Source: Microglena sp. YARC (taxonomy: Eukaryota; Chlorophyta; Chlorophyceae; Chlamydomonadales; Chlamydomonadaceae). Taken from it: a stretch of DNA of 64,000 bases. Where the stretch lies: the NCBI GenBank assembly GCA_022414725.1, contig CM039464.1:61274614-61338613 (forward strand), given 5' to 3'. Within the stretch, counting starts at the first letter, position 1. Each line of letters starts with the position of its first letter. Below, piece after piece: positions 54,590-64,000 of the stretch. The position numbers and the translations under genes were made by a program. The notes beneath the pieces were generated by a model. It searched no databases. It had not been told where the DNA came from and was given only the letters and a program-made list of their open reading frames with translations.

Positions 54590-54755
54590 GCCGTTTGCGT
54601 GTTGTCCTCCCTCCGATGGACAAGTCAGATCCAGGACACGTTGTTTCCGCGAGTCCGCAGCTGTCAATTCCCCTGCCCCACTCCGTTGGGTCCCGCGATT
54701 CCTTCTTCATGATCCGGAATAGTTTTGTTAAGCAGACGCCTGCTTAAGACGGCAG
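54590..54755 (-). repeat. Dispersed repeat A, minus-strand copy
   Basis: The reverse of copy 2: AAGTCAGATCCAGGACACG, then CCCCTGCCCCACTCCGTTGG, GGTCCCGCGATTCC, then a hairpin at 54728-54747 (TTAAGCAG, loop ACGC, CTGCTTAA). The order of parts equals 24604-24795 read backwards. Confidence 0.8.
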
Positions 54756-54888
54756 TTCATGAAAGATGAATCGCGGATTCCGAGGAATGACTCCTGGATG
54801 CTTGGACGAACTGCTCACATAAGGACGTAAAAGCTGTGCATAATAATCAAGTATGCCTTTCAAGGTGGGTTTTAATCGTTGAACATGA

Positions 54889-55432
54889 GTGCGAATTGTG
54901 CCAAGGTATGCCGATGTGCGTCAATTGTTGGATTTTCCTGACGTTTGCAGTTTTGTTTCTACAACGCAATGCGTTCGAGGCGTACGTCAGGACATAGGCA
55001 TACCCTTAGACCCTCCAAAAAAGTGTGGCATGAGAATATCATATCCGCAAATGCAATCTCAACGGACTCGTCTGTCGCCGGCTTATGAGGAGACTGACAC
55101 TGTTGGAGCACATGCGAGCATGGGAGAACAATAAGGATGCGAACCTAGACGGAGAGCATGCATGTTGAGATTTAGGTCTTGGAGTGGAATGTATTAGAAA
55201 GGAGACTAACCCGCCTATTGCATCCGACGCTGGTGTGGGCGATTTCCGTGATCTCGCTTTGGCCCAAACGAAAGCACATGTCTTGCCAGACAGTTGGACC
55301 AACCCCTATTGTCATCCAATTCCACCAGACGTGATAGAGAAACATAATAAGTATGGTAGGGAGCCAGACGCGAATGCGCTACGCCGCAGCATCTCCTACC
55401 ATCGACGCTCAGTATGTGCCGACGAAGATTAG
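54889..55432 (+). pseudogene. Weak coding remnant, unknown
   Basis: Two plus frames look protein-like: YADVRQLLDFPDVCSFVSTT with RQDIGIPLDPPKKCGMRI (54889-55134), and ASDAGVGDFRDLALAQTKAH with LPDSWTNPYCHPIPPDVIEK (55184-55432). They are in different frames with no shared motif that I can name. Could be exons or pieces of one decayed gene. Confidence 0.25.
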
Positions 55433-57439
55433 GAAGATGTTCGTCGTTGCTGACCAGATTGCTGTGTTAGTTTTGTCAGTAAGCGTATCTGAAGAGTCAG
55501 GAGAGTGGGTCATGAAAAACATTTGAAACAATTATTAAACTCGCTAAATGAAATCCCTCTGCATCCCCCTCTTCCATACATCCTCCCCAGACCCCTCAAC
55601 AGGTACATCTATCTCATCGATTGTAGCGCTTTCCGATCTCGCAATGTCAAGACCTTCCACCTGGTTCACGAAGATGCGTTCTTGTCCTCGATTTGTTGCG
55701 AGAGGGGATGCGCGCAATGAATGAGAATGTCTGCGCAGCAAAAATGGAAGAAAGTTCACACCAAACAAACTTTGAGATTCCCTAACTTTCTTTGTTGCGT
55801 GTCATTAATGAACGATTCAAGAAAGGCGTTTCCGATGCAAAACTCACCTATGAATGTGTTTTCCGATCTCCCGGCTTTCAGAATCCGCGAGTGAACTGTG
55901 CGAAACTCCGCTAAGCCGAGCGTAGTTGGGTCTGCTCCATAGAGCTAGGGACATTTGATATTGGGACACCTTATACTTTTGGGGATTCTGAAAAGTTGAC
56001 CAATTCAAGATTCAGGTAAAAAGAGCTTAAGTGGAGCTGAATGAGATAATGGATCGGAAGAATGCAGTGAGGAGAACAAAGTGCTAAGTGCTGTCGGGGG
56101 TCAGCGCGAGGTCTGATCTGTCCTGCTGAACTAGACTGGGATGCGGTGGCGAGCGAGGTTAAGGGTGCGCTAGGTGCCCGCGCAGGTAGGCGGTGTCATG
56201 TATAGCGTTCATAGCGGGCTGGGAGCGCAGAGAACGAGGTGGCGCTGCTGCATATACGCTATGGGAATGTGGGCGGGTGTTTATGCACTGACGGGTGCGC
56301 GGCGGCAACACAGCGTAGGCTTTTCTGGACAACATGCTTTACCACGCGATCGTTACAGAATGTGAAGTGCTATGCGGACGGGCTGAGTGATCAGCAGCCC
56401 CGACCAGCGTTGTTGTTTTCATTCAAGGACCTGACAACATTCTTGCAGCGACAGCATGCGGCTGCGGCTGCGGAGCAGTTCATAGTGCTCGGCATTCAAC
56501 GCCGGGGATGACCATGAACAGCGCGGAGGAGCTGTACGAATGTCACCGGTTTCCTGTGCCAGTGCGCGGAATGGGCGGTAGGTGGCGCGATGCACCAGCA
56601 GTACATGAATTTCATGGGGGACGCCAACCACTGGAGGGTTCCGGGGCCGCGTCGGTGCATCTGGGCACCGGGCTGTGGTGCTACCAGAGTCCCCTGGTGG
56701 GAGCTGGCCCAAGGACCTCATGACAGATACAAGCGCCAGAACTGCTCCTGTTGGGACGGCAAGGGGAACTGCCTGATGCTGGGAGGTCAAACATACACTC
56801 TCTCGATGGACACACGCATTGATCGAGTGCATTGTTTCTGTTCCTGCTTGACCCTGACATCCGGATCATTTTTAAGACCTAAAATATTCCCTACTGAGAA
56901 CAAGAATGCTATATATAAGAATCTCTACAACTAAATGGATATCATCCCCAGAATGCAACACCCGCGTGGGAGGACAAGAATGCAACATCCGAGTTCAAAC
57001 TCAGCGAAGACCTTCTAAACCGCAATAGGGGGCAAACACATTTGGAAATGTGGTCTGCTAGAAATGGCAGAATTACAACCATACCGATGCATTGAAATGC
57101 AACCTGACAATTGCAGAGCTGCAGCAAACTTGGCAACACTTGGAGTTTGCTCATCGGACCTTCATACAGAAATTTGATATTGGGGGACACCTATTTTGGG
57201 GATTCTGATTCGCCATGTGATGTGACTCGACTCGACAGGTGCCGCCGTGTGTCCCGCAATTCCTCTTTCATACTCCCTAGAAGTCTGCTTTAGACGGCAC
57301 ATCGGGAACGCCCAAGCGTTCCAGTGAGAAAAGAAGCTCCAGTGTTACAGTGCTTAAATAAAACCCAAGTGTTTACAAACAAGTGAATCTTTTACAAAAC
57401 AACATGCACATTGTGTAAGACTTGACAGTTAGTTACACA
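55433..57439. other. No gene supported
   Basis: The best ORF is 56590-56934 (114 codons, Cys-rich: CIWAPGC, QNCSCWDGKGNC), without a family I can name. AGAATGCAACACCCG-type sequence is duplicated at 56951-56994. TATTGGGACACC near 55960 resembles TATTGGGGGACACC near 57178, so a small dispersed repeat may be present. Confidence 0.35.
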
Positions 57440-57615
57440 GTAGTGTGTAGTAGTGTAGTGTGTCTAATGGTTGATGTGAACTGTGAACTGTGGGCTCCCC
57501 TCCGGTCGCCCACCCACTCGGTTCCTCGCGGAATCCTTTGTGGGGGCTCCCCTCCCGGTCGCCCCGGTCGCTCCGCTGGGGGGAAAAGGTGAAAGGGGCT
57601 CCGACGCTTGTTGAA
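57440..57615 (-). repeat. Dispersed repeat B, minus-strand copy 5
   Basis: Reverse complement of copy 1, including the duplicated GGCTCCCCTCCGGTCGCC block (57491-57565) that among the left copies only copy 1 has. This links it to 27241-27440 as a mirror pair. Confidence 0.9.
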
Positions 57616-57639
57616 TAATAGTCCGTTGTTTGCCGATGG

Positions 57640-57880
57640 ACTATGGCTGTCTGTACATGGACATCTCGTGACCCGAAAGGGCATCGGCGGCGCGTCTGCG
57701 TGAGGTCCTTGCGCAGAAACAAAGTTTTCAAGGGCTCCAGCATCCCGGAGAGCTGTACATGGACAGCTGGTGTCCAGAAAGGCAGCGCGGCGGCGTGCGC
57801 GTTGAGCGGCGTGAGTCCGTGCGCAGAAGACGAAGTTTCAAGAGCTCGAGCATGCGCAGACACTCTCAGCACAGGCGGTA
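57640..57880. repeat. ~110-bp tandem duplication
   Basis: Two diverged copies: TACATGGACATCTCGTGACC ... GTCCTTGCGCAGAAACAAAG and TACATGGACAGCTGGTGTCC ... GTCCGTGCGCAGAAGACGAAG. On the minus strand one frame could be a pair of ankyrin-like repeats (for example TRRRCPFGSRDVHVQ), but the frame is not kept between them. Confidence 0.6.
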
Positions 57881-58215
57881 GTTAATCTCCTCCTTGGTGC
57901 GCTTGCCTTTGACCTGCACTCGCTTGGTCTCGCTCACCATATCCAGACCCCACGGCGTTTAGGATCATCTTCACAGCCTTGGACACCTTGCGCAGGTCCC
58001 ACCCGTCGCAAAACGCCGCACGATGCATGGCTGAACAGCCGAGCGGTGTTGTTGTTGTCGCGGAACATCTGTGTTCCCTTGATCTTGGCGTCGAACACCG
58101 TCATCAGATTTGGGATGATGGTCGTAGTGTCGAATGGGGACACAATACCCAGAGCAGAGAGCGTCTCCTCTATCACCAGGATATTCAGAAGAAGCAGCTC
58201 AGGGCACAGAATAGA
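57880..58215 (-). pseudogene. C-terminal fragment of an unrecognised, possibly replication-type protein
   Basis: The minus strand reads LVIEETLSALGIVSPFDTTT continuing IIPNLMTVFDAKIKG and TQMFRDNNNTARLFSHA. After a one-base shift near 58025 it reads WDLRKVSKAVKMILNAVG, then VSETKRVQVKGKRTKEEINY to a stop next to 57885. The last part (helix, then basic strands) reminds me of C-termini of viral D5-type primase-helicases, but no catalytic motif is present and I do not assign a function. The 5' side runs into the 24-bp repeats at 58216-58400 and no start is visible. Confidence 0.4.
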
Positions 58216-58400
58216 TGTTCCTTCTCTCGCTCATCTCGCGTTCCTTCTCTCGCTCATTCTCGCTTTCCTTCTCTCGCTCATTCTCTCGTTCCTTTTCTCG
58301 CTCATTCTCTCGTTCCTTCTCTCGCTCATTCTCTCGTTCCTTCTCTCGCTCATTCTCTCGTTCCTTCTCTCGCTCATTCTCTCGTTCCTTCTCTCGCCTC
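58216..58400 (-). repeat. 24-bp tandem repeat encoding (RENEREKE)n
   Basis: CGTTCCTTCTCTCGCTCATT repeated about seven times with a 24-bp period. On the minus strand it encodes the charged octapeptide RENEREKE in the tail of the T5orf172 protein; it looks like a strongly charged helix extension. Confidence 0.9.
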
Positions 58401-58800
58401 AACAACGGCAAAGATGGGGGGGTCTGGCGCACGTCCTCGGTGCCGCAATCAATGCTGTCGACGCCACCTGTCCACACGTACTGGAATACGACATCGGCCA
58501 TCTCCCGAAAAGACGGCACCTGAATCACCTGCGTCAAGTTGGTAGTACTCGTACCAACGTCGCGACGGGGCTTGACTCCAGGGTCTCCTCGAAGGAACCG
58601 GAGCAGGCAGTCTCAGCCTCCACACAAGCACGCGGGTTAAGTACGTGGATTTCGAAGATCATCTTTGAGTTCTTCGGGTACTGAGAAAGTCGCTTACCAA
58701 AGGGCTTCGACGTCCTGCCCACCTTGACGACGATCTCATTCTTCTGAATGAACTTGTGCTCAACCAACGCGTACACGACATTGGTTGCCATGTGCGCCAT
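58401..58800 (-). pseudogene. T5orf172 (GIY-YIG-like) protein, frameshifted
   Basis: The ATG at 58800 begins MAHMATNVVYALVEHKF. The T5orf172/MUG113 pattern is clear: VVYALV, VVKVGRTSKPFGKRLSQYP, IFEIHVLNPRACVEAE. The reading frame then shifts near 58620. KPRRDVG and FREMADVVFQYVWTGGVDS follow in other frames, and the protein would run into the charged repeat at 58216-58400. T5orf172 domains are relatives of GIY-YIG nucleases found in bacteriophages and giant viruses, often fused to DNA-binding modules; activity here is unproven. It is head-to-head with its paralogue at 59319 (519 bp apart). A truncated mirror copy lies at 24796-25112. Confidence 0.75.
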
Positions 58801-58859
58801 GATCTCTGTCGAGCTGCTCCTATGCTACACCAATGCGCGCGTTTACACCACTTCCACTA

Positions 58860-59100
58860 GACGATGATCCGCCACCGTGTGTCATGAATGGATGGACGGA
58901 CGGACGGACGGACGGTGTGGATGCGACAGTTTTCCACAGTTTTGCGTGTGATGATTGATTGATGCCTTGACATGACACACACTTGGTTTCTGCAGCTCAA
59001 TTCCCCTACCCCACTCCGTGGGGCCCGCGATTTCCCTATCGATATACGAGATCTATTGTCTAGCAGACCGTTGCTTGACATGTGATCACCATTTGCGACC
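58860..59100 (-). repeat. Dispersed repeat A, minus-strand copy
   Basis: Contains CCCCACTCCGTGGGG (59009-59023) flanked by GCTTGACATGTGATCACC and GGTTTCTGCAGCTCAATTCC, the mirror of 22320-22510. Includes a (GGAC)n tract at 58895-58915 that corresponds to (CCGT)n at 31368-31380. Confidence 0.8.
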
Positions 59101-59318
59101 CCGACCATCATTCATTCGCACACACACACACACACATATGCCATTGCGGCTTTGCAGCCCCCCATCATGACACACGGATTCTCGTCACTCCTTGTCATAT
59201 GTGTGACATGGTGGATGTCGCATGGACCTCGTAAAAACGCTCGATTATCACGATATAAAGCTCGCGACAACCATATTGGTTGAGTCAAGCCTTCCCTTCC
59301 CTTGTGTATCATCCATCC

Positions 59319-60465
59319 ATGGCGCACCACACCCAGCACGTCGTGTACGCCCTCGTCGAGCGCGAGTTCCTGGGCAAGTTCCCGTTGGTCGTCAAGGTCG
59401 GCCGGACCAGCCAGCCGTTCTGCAAGAGGCTCTCGCAGTACCCCAATGGATCCCAGCTCATTTTTGCCATCCATGTTCGAGATGCACAAGCGTGCGTGGA
59501 TGCAGAGGCGACACTGCTCATGTACATGCGCGGTGGTTACGATTCCAGAATCCAGCCACGAAGAGATGTGGGTGCGAGTACTTGGAGGTGGGCGAAGCCA
59601 CCGTTTACAATGGTATGTTAGCGAACGTTTTGAAGTACGCCTGGTATGGCGACGACTGCGGTGGCAAACAGGAGGAGTGTGACACTCCACGTGATGACTC
59701 CGTTGAATCTGAGGGATCCGTGGAATCCGCCGTTGAATCTGAGGAGACGGACCAGGCGCGTATGGATCGTGAGACGTACGTCTCACGTGTGGTGACTGTG
59801 ATTTTCGACAACGTCGTTCAGGCTAACATCGAGTGTTACGATACGGTGCACGACTTGTCGAGGCCAATGCAACAGAGCTGTCTGGTGCGGTGTTGGATCA
59901 GGGCGCATTTGTCGCTCGGGTACTGTCGAAGCTATCTGCCGCCCTCAGGTCTAGCTTCACCGCCAAGAAAGTGGTATCATCGCTCAAGGATCTGGGCATC
60001 CAACCCATCCATTACATTTTTGACGGCCTTCTGCTTCCCCGTCGTGCCCTGCGGTTCCCCGACTTCACTCGCCACAAGAATATCCTCCGCTTTCTGGATG
60101 AGCGGTGCATTGCCACCACCCCCGGCGATCTGCGACCGCTTATCGCCACGACCCCGGGCATGTACAACGCTTACGTCACGTTCTGCGAGGAGGAGGGGCT
60201 ACATGCGACTGTTGCTTACGTTGTCGAGCTGGCGCAGGTCGTCAAGGAGTGCGGTTTGACACGAGGTACACCCCTGCAAAAAGCTACCCCGAAGACATCC
60301 TGCTGATTGAGTCCCAATTCCTCTTGCACCTGATGCAAGAGCAGAGCGTTCTCGCATCCCCGTATCGATGATTCTGTGAGCTTCACGGCGGCCACCTTGT
60401 TCTCCATGTTTCAATGACTGGCTATCCCCGATCCCTGGTTCTCCTAAACATGAAACCACCTTGAT
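59319..60465 (+). pseudogene. T5orf172 protein with long C-terminal domain, several frameshifts
   Basis: The ATG at 59319 begins MAHHTQHVVYALVEREF. The T5orf172 core is VVKVGRTSQPFCKRLSQYP, then IFAIHVRDAQACVDAEATLL. Frame changes near 59580 (to CEYLEVGEATVYNGMLANVL), near 59850 (to LVEANATELSGAVLDQGAFV) and near 60260 (to PEDILLIESQFLLHLMQEQS) link the pieces. An acidic stretch (ESEGSVESAVESEETD) separates the T5orf172 domain from a mostly helical domain of about 200 residues that I do not recognise. The last ~190 bp lie inside the right inverted-repeat arm. The left arm keeps only this 3' end (21465-21653). Most breaks are one-base indels, so sequencing error is possible. Confidence 0.65.
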
Positions 60466-61850
60466 CAAGTTGGTCTCAAGATGTCCAAGCTTGCTTGAGG
60501 GGCGTCTCCAAGCAACGCTGCAACACGGTGCTGTTTACTCTTTCTGCATTACGGATGTCATCAATGACATGCGTGATAAGATGTGGCCTGTATTGGATTG
60601 AGCTCTGTTATCCATTGCTGCACGCACGCACACACAGATAAAGCACGCGTATGATGCGGTCGTGAGACTGAATGGACGAGGCTGCGAAAGCTGCCGTGGC
60701 GTGTGTGTGTGTGAGAATGAATGAATGAATGTACAGACACTACTCTTCGAAAGCCGCCGTGGCCCGTGTGATTAATGAATGGATGAACGGGGGGGGGGGC
60801 CGCACAGTTTTTTAGCTATTGTTCTGTCAAGTGGCAAGTGCGTCCGTAGTTCCTCTGGCAGCGGCACGCCCCTCTCCGAGAGGACCCTGACGCAGGTCCG
60901 GCTGTGCAGGGCCATGCCCTGCATGCCCTGAAGGTGACGGAGCCGGCGCCTCCCTGGAGGAAGGCGGCGTCGTCCTCGTACTTGCTTGCTTCTGCCGGGT
61001 TCACCCTGCTCATTGCTGCACGATGCTCCTGAGCACCGGCAGCAGCGAGTCTTGCAGGTCCGCCTTCGCCCAGCGCAGTCAACTCCGTACACGTACGTCT
61101 GCTGGTAGCAGTCGGGGTCCATGATGATGTTCATGTACTGCGGGTGCGCGGGGTTGAAGTCGATAGATGCAGCAGCTTGACCAGGTTGTACCCGCACTCA
61201 TTGAATTGAGCGACCGAGAGGAACTCTGACTCGGGCGTGACCTCCACCCCGAAGGGGTGCATGTCCTCCACCGGTGTCGTCGCAGCTGGAGATAGCGCCG
61301 CCGCATCTGGAGCAGTATTGTTGTTGTTGTTTGTTGGTGGTGGTGTGGTGGTGGTGTTGGTGAATTTTTTGCATGTAACGACATAGTTGTTGTTGGCCGA
61401 CCCGAAGCTGTTGTTGATTGTGAAAGTGTGTTTTTTCCGCAACGCCTCCAGTTCCGCTTGCATTTCATCGATCCGATTCTCGAGTACTCCATGCGCTTCT
61501 CCATGAAGTCAACATCAACAGCTCCCTTGGGGTGAGACCTCCGCTTGTGTGAAGACTTCGAATACCGGTTACTGAAACTGCTTTGTCACACAACTCGCAC
61601 GCGAACAAACAGGAGGGGTTTTTTTTTTCTCCATGGTGCATTTCTCCATGGTGCATTTCTCCATGGTGCATTTCTCCATGAGGAGAGAACCCCCTTATGT
61701 TTGTTACATTGTAGTTGTCATACATGTGTTCTTCCACAAGGGGTCACAGCAACCTCCCCCCTAGCTCGCTCGCGGTGCAGGCATCGATCGCTAGGGCTGG
61801 CAATGCTCGGCCAAACACATCGGGTCGCAAGGAATCATTTGACTTGACCG
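60276..61850 (-). repeat. 1.55-kb inverted-repeat arm, right
   Basis: Reverse complement of 20101-21645, about 30 bp longer through small indels. The inner end lies inside the 3' part of the 59319 gene; the outer end meets the reversed satellite at about 61862. Confidence 0.93.
60812..61679 (-). pseudogene. C2H2 zinc finger / coiled-coil protein, right-arm copy, frameshifted
   Basis: The same gene as 20274-21131. The ATG corresponds to 61679, with the same four MEKCT repeats and CLFACELCDK. Indels then break the frame after the first half of the zinc finger, in the coiled coil, near the HFNP block and again downstream. Where the left copy has TAA this one has TAC, giving QQTYVYG. So each copy carries different damage and neither is intact. 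Confidence 0.8.
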
Positions 61851-61861
61851 AAAAATTGTAT

Positions 61862-64000
61862 GAAGAATGCCGGAGGCTCACATCAATCCCTATTTTAAAC
61901 GTGTTCACATGAACACCTCTGAAAAAGACTCTCCATCTCTGGAAACAGCAATTATTTCAACAACAAATAAATACTGAAGAATGCCGGAGGCTCACATCAA
62001 TCCCTATTTTTAAACGTGCTCACATGACACACCTCTGAAAAGACTCTCCATCTCTGCGAACAACAATTATTTATTCAACAAAAATAAATACTGAAAAATG
62101 CCGGAGGCTCACATCAATCCCTATTTTTAAACGTGTCACATGAACACCTCTGAAAAGACTCTAACCAATTATCTCTGTAACAACTGAAAAATTATTTCAA
62201 CAACCAAATAAATACTGAAGTATGCCGGAGGCTCACATCACAATCAAATGTTCACATGACTCTGAACATTGTAACAACAATTATTCAAACAACAAATAAA
62301 TACTGAAGAATAAACTCACATTGACGTGTTCACATGAACACTCTGAAAAGACTCTCCATCTCTGTAACAAACAAATTATTTCAAAACTGAAAAGAAGGTT
62401 CACATCGATCTGAATGCCCGGAGGCTCACAATCAATTATTTTAAAACAGAACAAATCTGAGGTTAAACGTGTTCACATGAACACCTCTGAAAAGACTCTC
62501 CATCTCTGTAACAACAATTATTTCAACAAACAAATAAATACTGAGAATGCCGGAGCTCACATCAATCCCTATTTTTAACGTGTTCACATGAACACCTCTG
62601 AAAAGACTCTCCATCTCTGTAACAACAATTATTTCAACAACAAATAAATACTGAAGAATGCCGGAGGCTCACATCAATCCCTATTTTAAACGTGTTCACA
62701 TGAACACATCTGAAAAGACTCTCCATCTCTGTAACAACAATTGAAAGGACTCTCCATTTCAACAAAAAATAAATACTGAAGAATGCCGGAGGCTCACATC
62801 AATCCCTATTTTAAACGTGTTCACATGAACACCCTCTGAAAAAGACTCTCCATCTCTGAACAACAATTATTTCAACAACAAATAAATACTGAAGAATGCC
62901 GGAGGCTCACATCAATCCCTATTTTAAACGTGTTCACATGAACACATCTGAAAAGACTCTCCATCTCTGGAACAACAATTATTTCAACAAAAAATAAATA
63001 CTGAAGAATGCCGGAGGCTCACATCAATCCCTATTTTAAACGTGTTCACATGAACACATCTGAAAAGACTCTCCATCTCTGTAACAACAATTATTTCAAC
63101 AAACAAATAAATACTGAAGAATGCCGGAGGCTCACATCAATCCCTATTTTTAAAACGTGTTCACATGAACACCTCTGAAAAGACTCTCCATCTCTGTAAC
63201 AACAATTATTTCAACAAAAAATAAATACTGAAGGAATGCCGGAGGCTCACATCAATCCCTATTTTAAACGTGTTCACATGAAACACCTCTGAAAAGACTC
63301 TCCCATCTCTGGAACAACAATTATTTCAACAAAATAAATACTGAGAGAATGCCGGAGGCTCACATCAATCCCTATTTTAAACGTGTTCACATGAACACCT
63401 CTGAAAAGACTCTCCATCTCTGGAACAACAATTATTTCAACAACAAATAAATACTGAAGAATGCCGGAGGCTCACATCAATCCCTATTTTAAAACGTGTT
63501 CACATGAACACCTCTGAAAAGACTCTCCATCTCTGTTAACAACAATTATTTCAACAACAAATAAATACTGAAGAATGCCGGAGGCTCACATCAATCCCTA
63601 TTTTAAACGTGTTCACATGAACACCTCTGAAAAGACTCTCCATCTCTGTAACAACAATTATTTCAACAAAAAATAAATACTGAAGAATGCCGGAGGCTCA
63701 CATCAATCCCTATTTTAAACAAACGTGTTCACATGAACACCTCTGAAAAGACTCTCCATCTCTGTAACAACAATTATTTCAACAACAAATAAATACTGAA
63801 GAATGCCGGAGGCTCACATCAATCCCTATTTTAAACGTGTTCACATGAACACATCTGAAAAGACTCTCCATCTCTGTAACAACAATTATTTCAACAAAAA
63901 ATAAATACTGAAGAATGCCGGAGGCTCACATCAATCCCTATTTTAAACGTGTTCACATGAACACCTCTGAAAAGACTCTCCATCTCTGTAACAACAATTA
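61862..64000 (-). repeat. 112-bp satellite array, inverted orientation
   Basis: About 19 units that are the reverse complement of the left array (GTGTTCACATGAACACC, GCCGGAGGCTCACATCAATC). The units nearest the inverted-repeat arm (61862-62500) are scrambled; those from about 62600 outwards are regular. The array continues past the window end. A recurrent variant differs from the left array: GTAACAACAATTATT in place of GGAACAACAATTATT. Confidence 0.96.

Noticed and set aside
54346..54747. 133-codon ORF
   Set aside because: Its second half is the minus-strand copy of repeat A; the first half alone gives no recognisable domain.
59112..59786. 224-codon minus-strand ORF opposite the T5orf172 gene
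   Set aside because: Antisense to a region with clear T5orf172 motifs on the plus strand; low-complexity HTRRTSKRS-type composition.

Overview
The window looks like nuclear DNA of a eukaryote, most plausibly a green alga, carrying a block of giant-virus-type (Nucleocytoviricota-like) genes. Algal or eukaryotic signs are a Ty1/copia-type LTR retrotransposon, a 112-bp satellite, a MITE, a retroelement reverse-transcriptase tail fragment, a tRNA-like gene with internal pol III boxes and a possible intron, and a pherophorin-like proline-rich protein. Giant-virus signs are a very large RCC1-repeat/fibre protein, a second fibre-like protein ending in a peptidase S74 chaperone domain, a C2H2 finger/coiled-coil/HFNP-type protein, T5orf172 (GIY-YIG-like) proteins, an F-box/LRR protein and an ankyrin-like ORF. 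No capsid, polymerase or packaging gene was recognised, so the viral origin is inferred. An exact 1000-N gap (52290-53289) means the two halves are joined only by scaffolding.

Layout. 1-11696: satellite array, very indel-rich at its outer end. 11697-19265: a composite copia-type insertion with three LTRs, a 5-bp target duplication (CACGT), gag and protease-integrase but no visible reverse transcriptase. 19271-20100: satellite resumes. 20101-21645 and 60276-61850: a 1.55-kb inverted repeat carrying two broken copies of the zinc-finger gene. 61862-64000: the same satellite in the opposite orientation. The 41.75 kb between the outer ends of the inverted repeat (20101-61850) therefore form a module bounded by inverted arms and inverted satellite.

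Inside the module the left side (21.6-31.4 kb) is an accessory zone of small genes separated by dispersed hairpin-bearing repeats. The recognised copies of the two main repeat families all read plus there and minus on the right side (54.6-59.1 kb), so the mirror symmetry extends well inside the arms. A truncated T5orf172 copy at 24.8-25.1 kb mirrors the fuller one at 58.4-58.8 kb. The middle (31.8-43.1 kb) holds the two fibre-like genes, a small AT-rich gene and the pherophorin-like gene. From 43.3 to 57.4 kb only repeats, retroelement debris and weak coding remnants can be seen.

Many genes are interrupted: TAA in the left zinc-finger gene, TGA in the RCC1 gene, TAG plus a 1-nt shift in the S74 gene, and several shifts in both T5orf172 genes. 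Two explanations compete: decay of an endogenised viral element, and uncorrected long-read indels (the satellite shows this kind of noise). The three point nonsense codons favour real decay; the indels could be either.
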